This document shows positions 24,610-36,844 of a stretch of DNA of 64,000 nt, piece after piece. Origin of the DNA: Tachypleus tridentatus (Eukaryota > Arthropoda > Merostomata > Xiphosura > Limulidae). The stretch lies in contig NC_134837.1 of the NCBI RefSeq assembly GCF_004210375.1, positions 159,691,310 to 159,755,309 of the forward strand, read 5' to 3'. Under the pieces are notes generated by a model. That model was not told the origin of the DNA. It saw only the letters and a list, made by a program, of their open reading frames with translations, and did no database searches. The first letter of the stretch is position 1. The number at the start of each line of letters is the position of its first letter. Both the position numbers and the translations under genes were made by a program.

Positions 24610-25094
24610 CACTTGCTCTTATAGAAACGCATTAAGTTATATCCGTGTCACTGTAAAGATGCTAAGATAAAACGTCTGTCCAAAACTTTTTGCAAATCGA
24701 AAATTTTAAACTACATAAATAAACAAATATGCAATAACATTGCAGCGCAAATTATTTAAATCATATTTCATGAATTGTTATTTGAACAGAATAACGAGTT
24801 TCTGTGAAATATTTCCTGTAGTAAATGTGTGAGGGGAAAAACAAAGAAACATTAACTGTTTTAAATATGCAAAAAAATTAATCAATGAGAGTTGTATTCG
24901 ATAAGCAATGTATAAGGAAATTGAAGATACCTTTATCTCTTTGACGTATTAATCAATAACTTCGATTTTCTTCCTAATGCAGAACACCAGCTTTTATGGA
25001 AAAGCCAAGGTATATAAAATGAAGCAAATTCTCGAACTGATAATACAGCTATAAAAATAATAGAACACACTTTCGTTTTACGGTACTTGCTACT

Positions 25095-25214
25095 TGATTG
25101 TTTGAAATTAAGTACAAACTACACAATGGGCTATCTGTGCTTTGCCACCACGAGTATTAAAACCCGGTTTCTAGTAGTGCGAGTCCACAGCCATACCGTT
25201 GTGCCACTACGGGA
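25095..25214 (-). mobile_element. SINE B copy
   Basis: GAAATTAAGTACAAACTACA then GGGCTATCTGTGCTTTGCCA, AAACCCGGTTTCTAG and GCCATACCGTTGTGCCACTA: a reverse-oriented SINE B ending in the tRNA-like head. Confidence 0.8.
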
Positions 25215-25244
25215 CTTCTAATAACAGAGAGAAAAGAGTTTGCG

Positions 25245-25362
25245 TGTATTTTTATTATAACAAAGTCACACAGAGTTATTTACTACGTCCCTCGAGGGAA
25301 ATCGAACCGGTGATTTTATAATTGTACATCCGAAGATTTACCACTGTCCCACCATGGTGCAA
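25245..25362 (-). mobile_element. SINE C-like copy
   Basis: On the minus strand the head reads GGGACAGTGGTAAATCTTCG (box A region) and CCGGTTCGATTTCCC (box B). The tail is TGTGACTTTGTTATAATAAA, the TTGCTATAA-type ending of SINE C. Confidence 0.7.
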
Positions 25363-25641
25363 CAAGGTTTTTCAAGACATATCTGTGGGTCACTTTTTTC
25401 TGAAAATACTAAAACTTTAAATAAAACTAAATCCTACTGACAACTACAATATCAATTCGAAAATATTAATCGCATGACTTTGAAATTTTCATCGCCTGGA
25501 AAAATGATAATTTTTAATTAGTTACTTTGTTTCAACCATACTGTATCTATTAATCCAAAAGTTATCAACTTATGTTTATTTCGTTCACGAGATGCGGATT
25601 ATACACATTATGTAATGCTGAATAATTATATACACTCGTTT

Positions 25642-25710
25642 GGTATTACTCTTGATGTTATGACTGATTAAACATATGGTATTACTCTTGATGTTATGAC
25701 TGATAAAACG
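25642..25710 (+). repeat. 36-bp tandem duplication
   Basis: GGTATTACTCTTGATGTTAT begins at 25642 and again at 25678. The two copies differ by one base over about 33 bp, so the duplication is recent. Confidence 0.95.
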
Positions 25711-26032
25711 TATTGATTAAATTTCTACATAAAATACAGATTGTAATCTATGTATAGCAGTAACTAGTGGGATTAATTATTATATTGATGGTTGTTTTTA
25801 TGTGACTCGCATGTTATTAAGAACTTTATAACTAACACAGTCATGAGTTAACATGCAATTTGGTGCATAACTAGTTTAGAAAAAAAACGTGATTAGAAAA
25901 TCGATGGGATATAGATTGCGTTTGTAATTTTACGGTTAATAATCGCAGTTAAATGACTGTTAAACGATATCAGTTGTAAACTGAATTTGATATTCTGATT
26001 TGTCACACATATTATAACAAACATGTATGAGT

Positions 26033-26258
26033 GTTTGTTTTTGAAATTCTCGCAAAGCTGCACGAGGGCTGTCTGCGCTAGCCGTCCCTAATTTAGCAGT
26101 GTAAGCCCAGAAGGAAAGCAGCTAGTCATCACCACCAACCGCCAATTCTTGGACTACTCTTTTACTAACGAATAGTAGGATTGACGGTCACATTATAACG
26201 CCCCCACGGCTGAAAGGGCGAGCATGTTTGGTGCGACGGGGATTCGAACCCACAACCA
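26033..26258 (-). mobile_element. SINE A, partial head
   Basis: From TTTTTGAAATTCTCGCAAAG through the body to GGGGATTCGAACCCACAACC. Box B is intact and the rest of the head (box A side) is missing. Confidence 0.9.
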
Positions 26259-26579
26259 TGCATAGGTATATTATTAAAACCATAAAAATAAATTGTTATA
26301 AAGTAAATGAGGTTCGTGCAGACCACACACTTATACACACGGCAGAACCCTGTCATAATAATTAAGGTATCTGATATTTTATTTAGGAAAGAGAGATACG
26401 TCTATGGCATGTTACACTATATATATATATATGTTAGGTAAAATATCACGGATAAATTACATTACATTTCCTATGATATGATGTTCAAAAGAAAAATACT
26501 AATTTCCCACTGTAGTCAAAACACTGTAGATACTATAATTCCAACGTTACGAAACGGATTTCGATGCATAGTGGACAAA

Positions 26580-26632
26580 ATACAGATAGCCCCTTGCGCA
26601 ACGTTTTGCTTACCTACAAACAAACAACTATA
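26580..26632 (+). mobile_element. short SINE tail fragment
   Basis: TACAGATAGCCCCTTGCGCA then ACGTTTTGCTTACC and ACAAACAAAC resembles the shared SINE B/C tail. Confidence 0.45.
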
Positions 26633-27130
26633 ATTCTAAGGCTATAATAATATATATTAAACAAAAAAATTTCCTATTCTATTTTAAACGACTTCAAAAT
26701 CTTAGTGATCAAATAAAAAGAATCAAAAACGTATAACGTCTCCTTTAAAAACGATTATTTATAACCTTCCACAGTAAGCATAAAAACTAACAATATCAAC
26801 CTAATGAAGGCTACTCTTAAAAGTATATATGACTAGTGAATTAGTTTGTTTTTGTTATGCAAGCGTATTCGTGTGTGAGTCTTATAGAAAGTGCTAAACA
26901 TATTTTAATGAATTTTTCTAAGATTGCGTGCTTATAATGATCGTGCACTTCCTAGTGTATTGCAAAATCTAAATCATTATTTGGCATAAGTTTGTATGTG
27001 TGTGTGTCTGCTTATAAGTTGCGAATTCCTAAAATAAATGTCACTGATCTTGGGATGTGCCCTAAGGGTCCCTCGAAAGTGACGTAGAGATCTGTGTTTG
27101 GATCGGACTCCTCTGTCATCTCAGGAAAAT

Positions 27131-27404
27131 TGTTTGTTTTTTTACATTTCGCAGAAAGTTACACGAGGGCTATATGCGTTAACCGTCCTTACTTTAGCAG
27201 CGTACGACTGGAGAGAAGGCAGCTAGTCATCACCATTCACCACCAAATCTTGAGCCACTCTTTTACCAACAAATAGTAGCATTAGCCATCACATTATAAC
27301 GCCCTCACGGCTGAGAAGGCGAACACGTTTCATGTGACAGGGCTTTGAACTCGTGACCCTCAGATTGTAAGTCGAGTGCCCTAACCATCTGGCCATGTGG
27401 GGCC
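27131..27404 (-). mobile_element. SINE A, full length
   Basis: Complete reverse-oriented copy from the tail (ATTTCGCAGAAAGTTACACG) to the head end (CTAACCATCTGGCCATGTGG GGCC). The anticodon-arm region reads CAGATTGTAAGTCGAG. Moderate divergence. Confidence 0.9.
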
Positions 27405-29440
27405 TCCTCGGGAAGACCATATGTCTCTACCGCGTGAGTTGTGTCCGCTTATAATGGTCGAATCACTGGATCAACTGCGTGTAACCAAACTTGGTATATA
27501 CCCTTAAATAAGCTTCTATATCTTTTCCATGCGTTCAACAGGTACATCAACTGTATCTGAGAAACATCACTGTCCACGTTTTCAAAATTGAATATCATTG
27601 ATGAACGAAGCAATATTTTCCTCTCTGTTGAACTTATAATAACATACGATGTAAAGCAACTAAACATTTTTAGATAATTATATTTTTAGTTTGAAATCTA
27701 ATCGTCTCCAATGTTGTCAAAATTACAAAAAAAGTAATTGATCACGTAATACATACGGACATCAACAAAATTATCTGAAATCCAAGAAGTACTCACAACA
27801 ATGATGAATTATAGTTTATTTATTTCATATTTTACTTGGATAAAGATTTTAATACAGAAACAAAATATTAATTTATTTGGTATCATCTATCAAATGACAA
27901 TAATTACCAAACTACACAACGAGTTACTGACCTTATAGAAATATAGTTTACTAAATCACACCTTACTTCGGAGTGTGTGCACGCAAGCGCCAGTGTATTT
28001 ACATGAACACGTAAAGATAAAGTATGTGGGTGAAGCTCGATCCATCAGTTCTTTGCGACAACCATGCATATTATATTTGTGTTTAGAGACATTTATTCAT
28101 GCAGTTTCCTATTTCTATCTCTTGGAGTACTTGTTTTTCTAAAATGTTTTGACAAATTATTTTCACGTATATTTATTTCAACGAATCACAACAAAACTTT
28201 TATATATTAAAATTACCTCTCAGCTTCATGATAACAGATAAAACAATGCAGGTGGTTCATGAGAGAGATTATCAACCAATCAGCAATCAGGATACTTCGT
28301 GAATATTGAAATTCATATAATGTAAATATTCAAGCTGTCTAGTTTTTGTTTTACTTTCTTTTCCAACTTATATGTTTGGATATGAACTATTTGCTATGTC
28401 ACGAGCGTAAAATGCAAGTAACTGTGAAAGATCAATAGTAGATAGAAATTCCAGTGAAAATATCAAATACAATTTAACAACTCTCAAACCAAGATTAAAT
28501 TATTTGAACTGACAGCAAGCAGTTTTATCGCCCTTAATTTCGATAACAAACGGGTGATTTTAACAACAGAACAAATTGTAGTGCATATAGCAATAAAACT
28601 GGATTTGATAATCATATTCACATACATCTTTCCAATTTATTAAGATAAAATCTCGGTTTAAAGACAGAAATATTGCTAAAAATAAATCAATATTAACACG
28701 TGTTGACGTATATCTGAATTGATAAAAACGAAACAAAGACATTGGGATAAGTCTCAGATGAAAAGCAAACTTAAATGAGCATTAAAGAAATGAATTGTTT
28801 GATCGTTGACAAATGTTGTGTGTAAGAAGTGGTCATAATTTCCCTTAATAACAATTGTTTTACTCAAAAGCAACTTAGGTGAAGGGTAATCAAATTACTT
28901 AATAGTTTCTACACGGTCAATGTAGATGAAATATATTTATCTAGATTATAATTGGCTGAAACAAATCCGTATAGTCACAATCTAAACGTATTAGCTAAAT
29001 ATTTGGTTTCTAGAGCGCTATAATTTCCTTGTGTATTTTGTTATTAGGTATAAGAATGTCATTAAAATTCAGTAACAAAACGAAAACGTTATCTTGCTTT
29101 TGGTTCAGTGCTCTCTAACTTCTTGTTACACAGATTATTAAAAATGTTTAATGTTCATTAGGAGTTATTAGGAGGGTATATACGCTGCGTATAATGAACA
29201 GGAAGAATACATTCTAATTAATTGCGTGATATTAGTTTCGCTCTACATCAAAATAACCCTAATGATTATTAACTTAGTGAAAATAATCAGAATAAATTCG
29301 TATGACTTCATTGGACGCAGTTACTATAGTTGTTTTTATAATAAGAGGACATTTTGGTCCTGAAAGGTATTATACATTTTTTCGTTCTTTGGCGATCTAA
29401 ACCAAAGATTCATCTAAATGAAACGAAAATATTTTGATCA
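27405..29440. other. 3' flank of the B4GAT1-like gene, nothing else recognised
   Basis: AT-rich and free of SINE A. No coding exon recognised. Confidence 0.4.
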
Positions 29441-29447
29441 TTTGTGT

Positions 29448-29453
29448 TTTATT
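29448..29453 (-). terminator. candidate poly(A) signal of the B4GAT1-like gene
   Basis: AATAAA on the minus strand (TTTATT on +), about 210 bases past the stop codon at 29661-29663. Chosen only for motif and distance. Confidence 0.35.
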
Positions 29454-29660
29454 ATTAATTTGTATAATAAGGCTGTATCACCATCTTGGTGTTATTTTTG
29501 AAATTGCAACTTAAATTGAAGTTTACGGCGAAAGGACGTCAGTTCAATGTTTCTATTCTAAATCAAACTACATATTAATTTCATTATCACTAGAATAATG
29601 AGTTTAGTTCTTCTGTAAATAATTTTATACTAAAAAGTAGATTTGTAACAAAATATTGAT

Positions 29661-29843
29661 TTATGGCTGTTTAGAATATTTCCTAAGAATATCTTTTTTG
29701 AATTTGAGGAATAATTTACGGTTAATAACATTTTGTCTCTCTCTCCATACACTTCTGCCACGTCGTGTCTGGAGTCCACAATGAACGGCAAAAACTGGGT
29801 CCAACACTTGAAACTGGTATCCTGCCATTATCATTTCAAATAC
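29661..29843 (-). CDS. B4GAT1: B4GAT1-like glycosyltransferase, coding exon 2
   Basis: The final 60 codons and a TAA stop. The exon opens after a good acceptor (CTTTCTTCTAG, ending at 29844) with VFEMIMAGYQFQVLDPVFAV, then HCGLQTRRG, and ends RKYSKQP. In GT49 enzymes the motif FIGYGFTRNTQ is followed directly by a V-x-E-M-x-x-A-G-Y-x-F-x-V-L-D segment, so the frame and phase (0) across the intron fit exactly. The HCGLQ stretch corresponds to the family's HKGF region near the C-terminus. The basic last 25 residues (KFKKDILRKYSK) are typical of the family tail. It was too short to appear as a long ORF, but I am confident of it. Confidence 0.88.
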   Translation of the reverse strand, partial: VFEMIMAGYQFQVLDPVFAVHCGLQTRRGRSVWRERQNVINRKLFLKFKKDILRKYSKQP

Positions 29844-31347
29844 CTAGAAGAAAGACACGTCGGACATTAAAGTTTAATTTATTAATACTCTAGCGTACAA
29901 GAATAAGGTTTTTCTATATTGTATCATATATTTTAATTGGCGTAAATACACTCTCAAGAATATCCAATTGGGATGATTCAGTCGTGATATTTAAATAATC
30001 AAAACTATTAATCATAATAATTTAATAAAAGTTTTTAAATTACTTTTCAATGAAATATACTGTAAAATTATAGTACACTAATTACCGTGTTCAGTCTTCA
30101 ATATTTGTTTATTCATTGCTTTAGTTTATGAAAATCAAGACTATATTTTCCAAGTGTAGCAAAGAATAATTTTAAGATTAAGAGGTTGTTTTGGAATTTC
30201 GCGAAAATACCAGTAATATCTGCGTTAGTCGTCCCTAATTTAGCAGTAAAAGGACTAGAGGGAGGGCAACTAGTCATCACCACCCACCGCCAACTCTTTG
30301 GCTACTCTTTTACGAACGAAAAGTGGGATTGAGTGTGACATCATAACGCCCCACGGCTAAAATGGGCGAGGATCTTCAGATTAGAGTCGAACACCCACCT
30401 GGTCATGCCTGACGTTAGATTTATGGTCCAACGTAATAACATAATATTAAATATCTAATGTATGTGATATAAAAAGAATTATTGACTAAAGTTTCAATAA
30501 TAGCTGTGAGTGGTAATTTTGTAGGGTTAATGAATAAATTTGTTTAGGTTTATAAGATTAACATTAGAACATTATGCCTAAAACAGTTATCGTATAGTTT
30601 TAATGCCATGATCAAGATAACTGTTATACATTTTACGTACTCGATTCGCCTGTTAAAAGATACTTTTTTTTCAAACAATAAGCTACGATAGTTTTAAAAA
30701 AAAGTTTTTATGCATCATGAATTTCACATGTTCATTTTAATCGACATCTATCAAATAACCCAATATTTGACTTAATGTGTAAAAAGAGGTCTGGATAAGT
30801 TCTGTAGCGTTATCTTGTCTTATAAATACCTCTAATTCACAATCTAAATATGTAATCAATTAAATATTAAATATTTAAACTCCACTGAGAACGGTACGAC
30901 GTGTTTCACGTTTCACATCGTTTTGAGATCTTGTTTGCGTAATTGAGAAAAAAGTCGTGTCTTTACATGAGCAAAATTTTTAGCAATTTCATATACAATT
31001 GTATACTGATAGCAACACGAGATATATTAGTTTGTTTTTATGCTAAATACGTTTAATGAGCCGTTAAAAACTGCAGTCAAAAGTAAAAATATGTTGACGT
31101 CATAAGTTCGAGAATGTCAAATAGAAAGAGATTACAGCCAATAAATATTGAAGTTTCAGATGGTGGTTTGTTCATGTTTAAGTTTTTTATACACTCATGT
31201 TCTTTGGGAGCAAAATTTATATTACAGACATTTACTTCATTTTAAATAAGAGTTCATTTACATTTTCTTCGTACACGATATTGAGGTCTTCCAAGAATCA
31301 CTAACCAAATGTCAAGAGCACCTTTCACATAAAATCTTCAAACTTAC
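29844..31347 (-). other. intron of the B4GAT1-like gene
   Basis: Phase-0 intron of 1504 bp with donor GTAAGT (from 31347) and acceptor TTCTAG. It carries a SINE A copy at 30185-30412 in the sense orientation of the gene. No other exon is seen. Confidence 0.85.
30185..30412 (-). mobile_element. SINE A with head deletion, intronic
   Basis: Tail (TTTTGGAATTTCGCGAAAAT) and body are present. The region that should hold box B is deleted between GGGCGAGGATC and TTCAGATTAGAGTCGAACA. The copy ends near GGTCATGCCTGAC. Confidence 0.85.
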
Positions 31348-32514
31348 TTGTGTGTTCCTTGTGAACCCATATCCTATAAATCGCTCGTCGTGTCTTGGTA
31401 TGTCCATCTTAGAAACATAAAACGGTTCATAGAAGAACTCATACTTTGTAACAGGATAAGCAGCTCTTAATACCTTCGATTCTGGAAGTTTTTCCCACAA
31501 TGAATGATTCGTTGCGTATTGATTGTGAACAAAAACGACTTGATGAAAAGGCCGAGCTTGACCTTTAACAACCAACTGCAAAATGGCTTGTTTATTGGTT
31601 GGTAATGAGACAGTGGCTGATACTTCATAAGTGGGAAGTACATAAGCTATCTTATTCGAAGAAGTTCTATTTTGTTCCTCCAAGAACTTTTGCAGATCGC
31701 CAGCTAATCTTGGTACTGGCAAGATGTCAATGTCAGTAAGTAGATGATAGTCTGTATGACAACCATCACGGGCAACATTGCGCATGTGATTTTGAGGATA
31801 GAGAAGCTTGTTTCTCCACTTTACAAATTTCTCAGGACGCTCTTTTAACAAACCTTCTAGTACTTGTTTGTAAGCTTTACAAGTCAATTTATTCAAAGTT
31901 GGTATTTCTGATATAATCTGTGGTGGCATATGTGTTGGATAGACAATGTGGAAGCTAATATGGCATTTTACATTCACAAAACAATGTCTTAAGAAAGATA
32001 TATAAACTTTGGCTATGAAAAACTCAACATCTGGCACAAAAACTGCCACAGAAATATCACCTTCCCAAGCATTTGCTACATCAACTAACCAATATAGACG
32101 GTCAACTGATCCCTGTGTTGCAAGGCAGATACTATCACTGTATGATGAATGACTGCAGTCTGTTCTATTTACCACAAAGTCGTGAATTGTATATCTTTTC
32201 GAGTTATCAAGCTTTCCCTTGCTTACGTTAAAAATGAACGTACTATACTGAGAAGTTTCTAAGTCTTGTTTCGTGATAATCAATGGACATCTTTCAGTTT
32301 GGTTTTTTAAAAGTCCTAGCTGATGAGCTGGAGAAGTAAATTGCGAGGCCTGGGTGTATTCAGTAAAAAAACTGAACGTCCATCTTTGTTCTCCACTGTA
32401 GTGGTTTTGAAGGATAAGAAAACCAACAAGGTTCCAGCAGGTGAGGATTGATATAGCAATCAGATACGTGGAGAAAGAAGTTTTTCTAAATCGTTGAGCG
32501 CATTGTGAGGCCAT
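31348..32514 (-). CDS. B4GAT1: B4GAT1-like beta-1,4-glucuronyltransferase (GT49), coding exon 1
   Basis: 389 codons, giving 449 aa with exon 2 (human B4GAT1 is about 415). Type II membrane topology: a short basic cytosolic tail, a membrane segment at residues 16-35 (TYLIAISILTCWNLVGFLIL), then a lumenal stem and catalytic domain. The GT49 signature RNVARDGC (246-252) leads into the metal-binding DxD motif, DID, at 261-263, and FIGYGFTRNTQ closes the exon at 379-389. N-glycosylation sequons occur at about 71, 96, 116, 282 and 336. B4GAT1 is a Golgi enzyme that adds glucuronic acid to xylose, priming LARGE to build matriglycan on dystroglycan. The start is the ATG at 32514-32512. The open frame reaches a TTG at 32565, but a splice acceptor (TTGTTCTTTACAG) lies between. 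Arthropods have several B4GAT1-like paralogues, so strict orthology is not claimed. Confidence 0.88.
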
Positions 32515-32541
32515 AACTAAGTAACAGTCTGTAAAGAACAA
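32515..32541 (-). other. 5' UTR segment and splice acceptor of the B4GAT1-like gene
   Basis: On the minus strand TTTTTTTGTTCTTTACAG ends at 32529. This leaves a 14-base 5' UTR segment (32515-32528) before the ATG, so at least one noncoding exon lies upstream. I could not locate it. Confidence 0.7.
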
Positions 32542-33362
32542 AAAAATAACATTATTGTGATTCAATATAATATTACTTAACGCAATAGAAACAGAGATTT
32601 TAAAACAATTTTATTTATTTTAAATATTAAGTGTTAAATTACAACTAGTAAATAGTTACTATTATCATATTATAGGTAAGAACTTCAATACGTCCTTAAA
32701 CCAGTGTTTGGTAAAATAGATAAAATCATTACTTTTTTTGCATAATATTCGATTTTTATGCTGTACATCATTATGCAACAATCTCAGAAACTTCTGCTTC
32801 ACTAAATAATTAAGGTTGAAAATTGGAATTTGACAATACTTAACATTTATAAATTATATGAATAAAGGTTAACGATGTTGCAATGTCTCATATACATGTC
32901 TACAAAATGTTCCATCTTTTATCTAAAAGTCAGAATATCAAGAACACTTTTCTAATGTAAGATCTAGAGTTAGCCAGTAACCATTCAGTGTCTTGGAGTG
33001 AATGTGTGTTTTAGCTGTATCCACACTGATCTAAGAATGAATAACGTAATATATAACGAGAAATTCGACTAGTAAACATTAACAAGTAATATACTATTTC
33101 TGAGGAACTACCTGGGTTTCTACAAGGAAAATAAACTGAGGACAATTTTAAACTGAGAAAATAATTTTTGTTTAATAACAAAACATCAGTGTGGGGGGAA
33201 GGGTGTTCACCATAAAGAAAGATCGCCTGTACTGGAAGATGTGGATGTTAGCTTTTGAATTTTTGTGGCAATATATCCTTGTATAAGGTCTATATGTTCT
33301 GTATATAAATACTTTGCAGTCTGAGAAAGTATCGTGTTATATACTTAAAATCTATAGCATTA
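32542..33362. other. presumed 5' intron of the B4GAT1-like gene
   Basis: AT-rich and without recognised features. Confidence 0.35.
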
Positions 33363-33612
33363 GGGTCCGACATTGCCAGGTGGTTAGAGCGTTCGACTCG
33401 CAATCTGATGTTCCTGGGTTTGAATCTCCGTCACACGAAATATTCTCGCCCTTTCATCCGTGGGGGCGTTATAATTAGACTATTCTTTGGAAAAGAGTAG
33501 TTCAATAGTTGGCGGTTGGTGGTGATGTCTAGCTGTCTTCCCTCTAGTCTTACACCACTAAATAGGGACGGCTAGCGGATATAGCCCTCGCGTAGCTTTG
33601 CACGAATTTAAC
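33363..33612 (+). mobile_element. SINE A, full length
   Basis: Head GTCCGACATTGCCAGGTGGT and box B GGGTTTGAATCTCC, then body and tail (GCGTAGCTTTGCACGAATTT). Flanking CTATAGCATTA and CTACAGCATTG (9 of 11 alike) may be the aged target duplication. Confidence 0.9.
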
Positions 33613-36221
33613 AAAGAAACTACAGCATTGTACTGTCACAGGCAACTTGTCATTCCAATTAGAAAACAAGGAAATTTGTAACTTTGAGATATCATTTGCG
33701 CTACCACGCAGAAACTTGCTGTCTACTTTCATAAAACAAATGCAACTTTACTATTGTCTTTCACATGGTAAGACTTGGTGTTATTTCAAGAGAACGACGC
33801 AAACAGCTGATAGCTAGAGCGAAAGTAATAACGTCTTTCTTGACTGTATGTAATATGAAAACTGCATATACTGCTAATAAACTAAAATTTTGGAAAAATG
33901 TAAGAATGCAGAAAATGCACGGTATACCTCCATAAGAAAGGAATTTGATTTTCTACCAATTTCACTTACCTTGTTTGCTATCTTACAAAATAAACATTTG
34001 ACTATGGAATTTGAATTATTTTGACAGCTTTCAAATTTTGCAGAAATAAGTGGCATCAAAATTAAAGCTCATATATAATAACGTGTATGAGTTAATTTGA
34101 GAGCAGCACTAGTTTGAAATACTGTTTATTGCTCAATATACGTATGCATCATTTATCACTGAGCAGTACATTTAAACTTTACCATTGCTGAAGAGCTATA
34201 TTGAAGAAAACTATAAAAACTATTACATTATTATTTGAATGTTATGGTGATAGTAAAGCAATTACATTGCAATAAAAATATTTCTAACGTTCATCTAATC
34301 ACGATACTTTTAACGTTATGAGAAAGAACATTTAGATGTACGAGCTGAGGTATTTTATCTTAAAAATCAGTTTTTTCTAAGCCCCCATAAAATCGCGTTA
34401 GCAAAACGCTGAACAAAATTAAGTACGATTTATTTGGTTTACATGGTCGATTTTATTTTGTTTTGTTTTACAAATAGCAAATGTACTTCGGTTACATGTG
34501 TAAACTACTAACACATAAAATGAAGTGTACGTTATTAGTCACTGGTTTGTGATTACATAAAGAATATCCTAAAAATAATTTATCGTTTTGTTAACATTTG
34601 GTCGTTGTCAGTTTAAAAATAAGAACAAAAAAAATTAATAATTTACCAATTGAATAAAGCTTGTATAAATAATTATTTATTATAATGTCTAACCAAAAGT
34701 ATTTTTGATTACGTTTATTCCAGAGTTATATGTTATTAGAGACCATGTAATTAAGAAAATCATGCACTTATAAGTAATTTAGTTCACGAATAGTTTATAA
34801 ACTTTACTTAAGAAGTCTATTGTAGTCGACCGGTAATTCAATGGTTTAGGATAATGGCTCTGCGGCAAGAGAAACATATCCCTTAAATCTCATCTGTTTT
34901 CTTCTATTATTTTTATATTTGAAGAAAAATGCAGAAATAACTAATATAACAAGCAGATTATTTTAAATTAAATGAATATACAGTTTGACTAACGTTTTGA
35001 GCGACATATTACATACTCAGCTCTGCCCTTGGTGAAAACCCGACAGATCTGGTGAACGACTTCTACTAAAAAAGTGATATTTCAATACATAAATAACTTT
35101 TTTTGAAGCTCCTGTAATAGACTTTACATGTCTTACCTTAATCGTTCTGCACGTTATTTTAAGGAAACTGTACTGCTCTTATCTTCTCTTGAAAATACAA
35201 AAAATAAACACAAACTGGCTAAAGGTGAGCAAAATCTCTGTGAGAACTTTCAGTCGAATTCGTTGTTCCAGAAAATTGTAATAAAACAAGAGTGGTGAAT
35301 CAGAAGTGTGGAAGAGTATCAGTCGAGTCTAGAACGCGGCAGGTGACAAAGTAATTGCGTCATTTCTTGTTCAAAGCATTCCATTTTGCAGCAGAGATGT
35401 GGTCAAGATTTATACTGTCTAAATTCGGTACATTTCGTGTATTAAATTTTGCTTCTATGGAAAACTATATTATACATCAAGAACTTCGAAATAACCTAAA
35501 ATAATTTAATTATTGAAATACGTTTCTAATTCACGTTATGTGCTTATTCTAACCCTAGAATAAACGGGAAGTTAAACATTGTGAATCAGATGTAATATTA
35601 TCTTTATTCTCATCTTTGTATACACAACAAATTTTCCTGCTCATTCAATTAATCTAAAAAATCCACGAACAAACAATAACGACTATGCGAGTAGATTTAT
35701 GAGTGCAATAACAAAGATTCAAGTAATCGCCTCCATAAAATATTCCAAAAGCTAAACAGCAAATCAAACAATATACAAGCCATTCTCCTAAAGCAAAAAA
35801 AGGTATTTAGAAATTATTACACCACCAAATATATCCCTAAATTCAAGTTACATCTCAAATTATTATAAGCAAATATTCTTATGTGTTTTAAAGGAAGGAA
35901 AATTAGCGAATAAATAGTGTACATCAGAAGTGTAGAGAACATAATCAGTAGTAATATCTTTATTTGTAGCTGAATATTTTATTATTGTATATTTTGGTTA
36001 TTATTGAAAATAATGACATGTGCTGAAAATTCTACTTACAATATTTTATTCGTAAAATTTGTGTGTGTGTGGTGTGAGTTTTGTTCAAACTCAAATATTT
36101 ACTGTAGCTACTGCAAAAAAAAGATATAAGGGTTATTCCATGAAATAGTTACATTTTTAAAGACATGGGAAAATTTAATATGAATTTGGTTTTATATTGG
36201 ATTAGTGAGTTAAAATGACAA
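33613..36221. other. AT-rich DNA, nothing recognised
   Basis: May contain the noncoding first exon of the B4GAT1-like gene, but nothing in the sequence lets me place it. Confidence 0.35.
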
Positions 36222-36235
36222 GTTTCTTTGATATT

Positions 36236-36489
36236 GGTTTTGTTTTTGTTTTTTGAATTTCGCTAGCCGTCCCTAATTTTGCAGTGTAAGACTAGAGGGA
36301 AGGCAGCTAGTCATCACCACCCACCGCCAACTCTTGGGCTACTCTTTTGCCAACGAATAGTGGGATTGACCGACACATTATAATGCCCCCACGGCTAAAA
36401 AGGCGAGTATGTTTAGTGCGACGGGGTTGTGAACCCGCGACCCACAGATTACGAATCGCACACTTTAACCCACCAGGCCATACCGGGTC
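36236..36489 (-). mobile_element. SINE A, tail truncated, with target duplication
   Basis: GAATTTCGCTAGCCGTCCCT joins the tail directly to the body, so about 30 bp of the tail is missing. The head ends CACCAGGCCATACCGGGTC. It is flanked by GTTTCTTTGATATT (36222-36235) and GTTTATTTGATATT (36490-36503), 13 of 14 identical. Confidence 0.9.
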
Positions 36490-36613
36490 GTTTATTTGAT
36501 ATTCAATAGTTATGGCATCGGAATGGATTAATTGATATGTATAGCGTACATGTGAAGAACGCTCCTACTCCGACTTTTGTACTCGGCAAAGCTGGATTAC
36601 AAAGGAACATATA

Positions 36614-36823
36614 CACTGCTGGCCAAAATCTTAAGGCCAATGAATATAAAGATAAAATATACATTTTGCGTTGTTAGACTCAACCACTTATTTGAGAAGA
36701 GCTTCGAAAGATGAAAATAAGAAAAGGGAAAATAAGAATAAAAACTTTTTTAGCATTTAATAGGAAAATGTGATCACTATGAAATTATCCTAAATACTAG
36801 CTGGTCAAAAGTTTAAGACCATA
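36614..36823 (+). repeat. left terminal inverted repeat of Tc1-like element
   Basis: Pairs with 37976-38182. The match runs through TTGCGTTGTTAGACTCAACC and continues to the inner motif at 36801-36820. Confidence 0.93.
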
Positions 36824-36844
36824 CCAAAAGGAAACCTTAAACAG

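Larger units (their letters stand above)
23991..26032. other. AT-rich DNA with SINE B and C copies
   Basis: Beyond the listed SINE fragments and a 36-bp tandem duplication, no gene is recognised. Confidence 0.4.

Noticed and set aside
31312-31347. Read-through C-terminus (VSLKILCERCS) of the GT49 open frame
   Set aside because: It lies after a consensus GTAAGT donor, and the true continuation is the exon at 29661-29843.
32515-32565. Upstream extension of the GT49 frame to a TTG codon
   Set aside because: A strong splice acceptor falls inside it, and the ATG at 32514 gives a normal type II N-terminus.
34830-34900. tRNA-like stretch (CCGGTAATTCAATGGTTTAG)
   Set aside because: No box B and no arm pairing could be made. 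Too weak to call.
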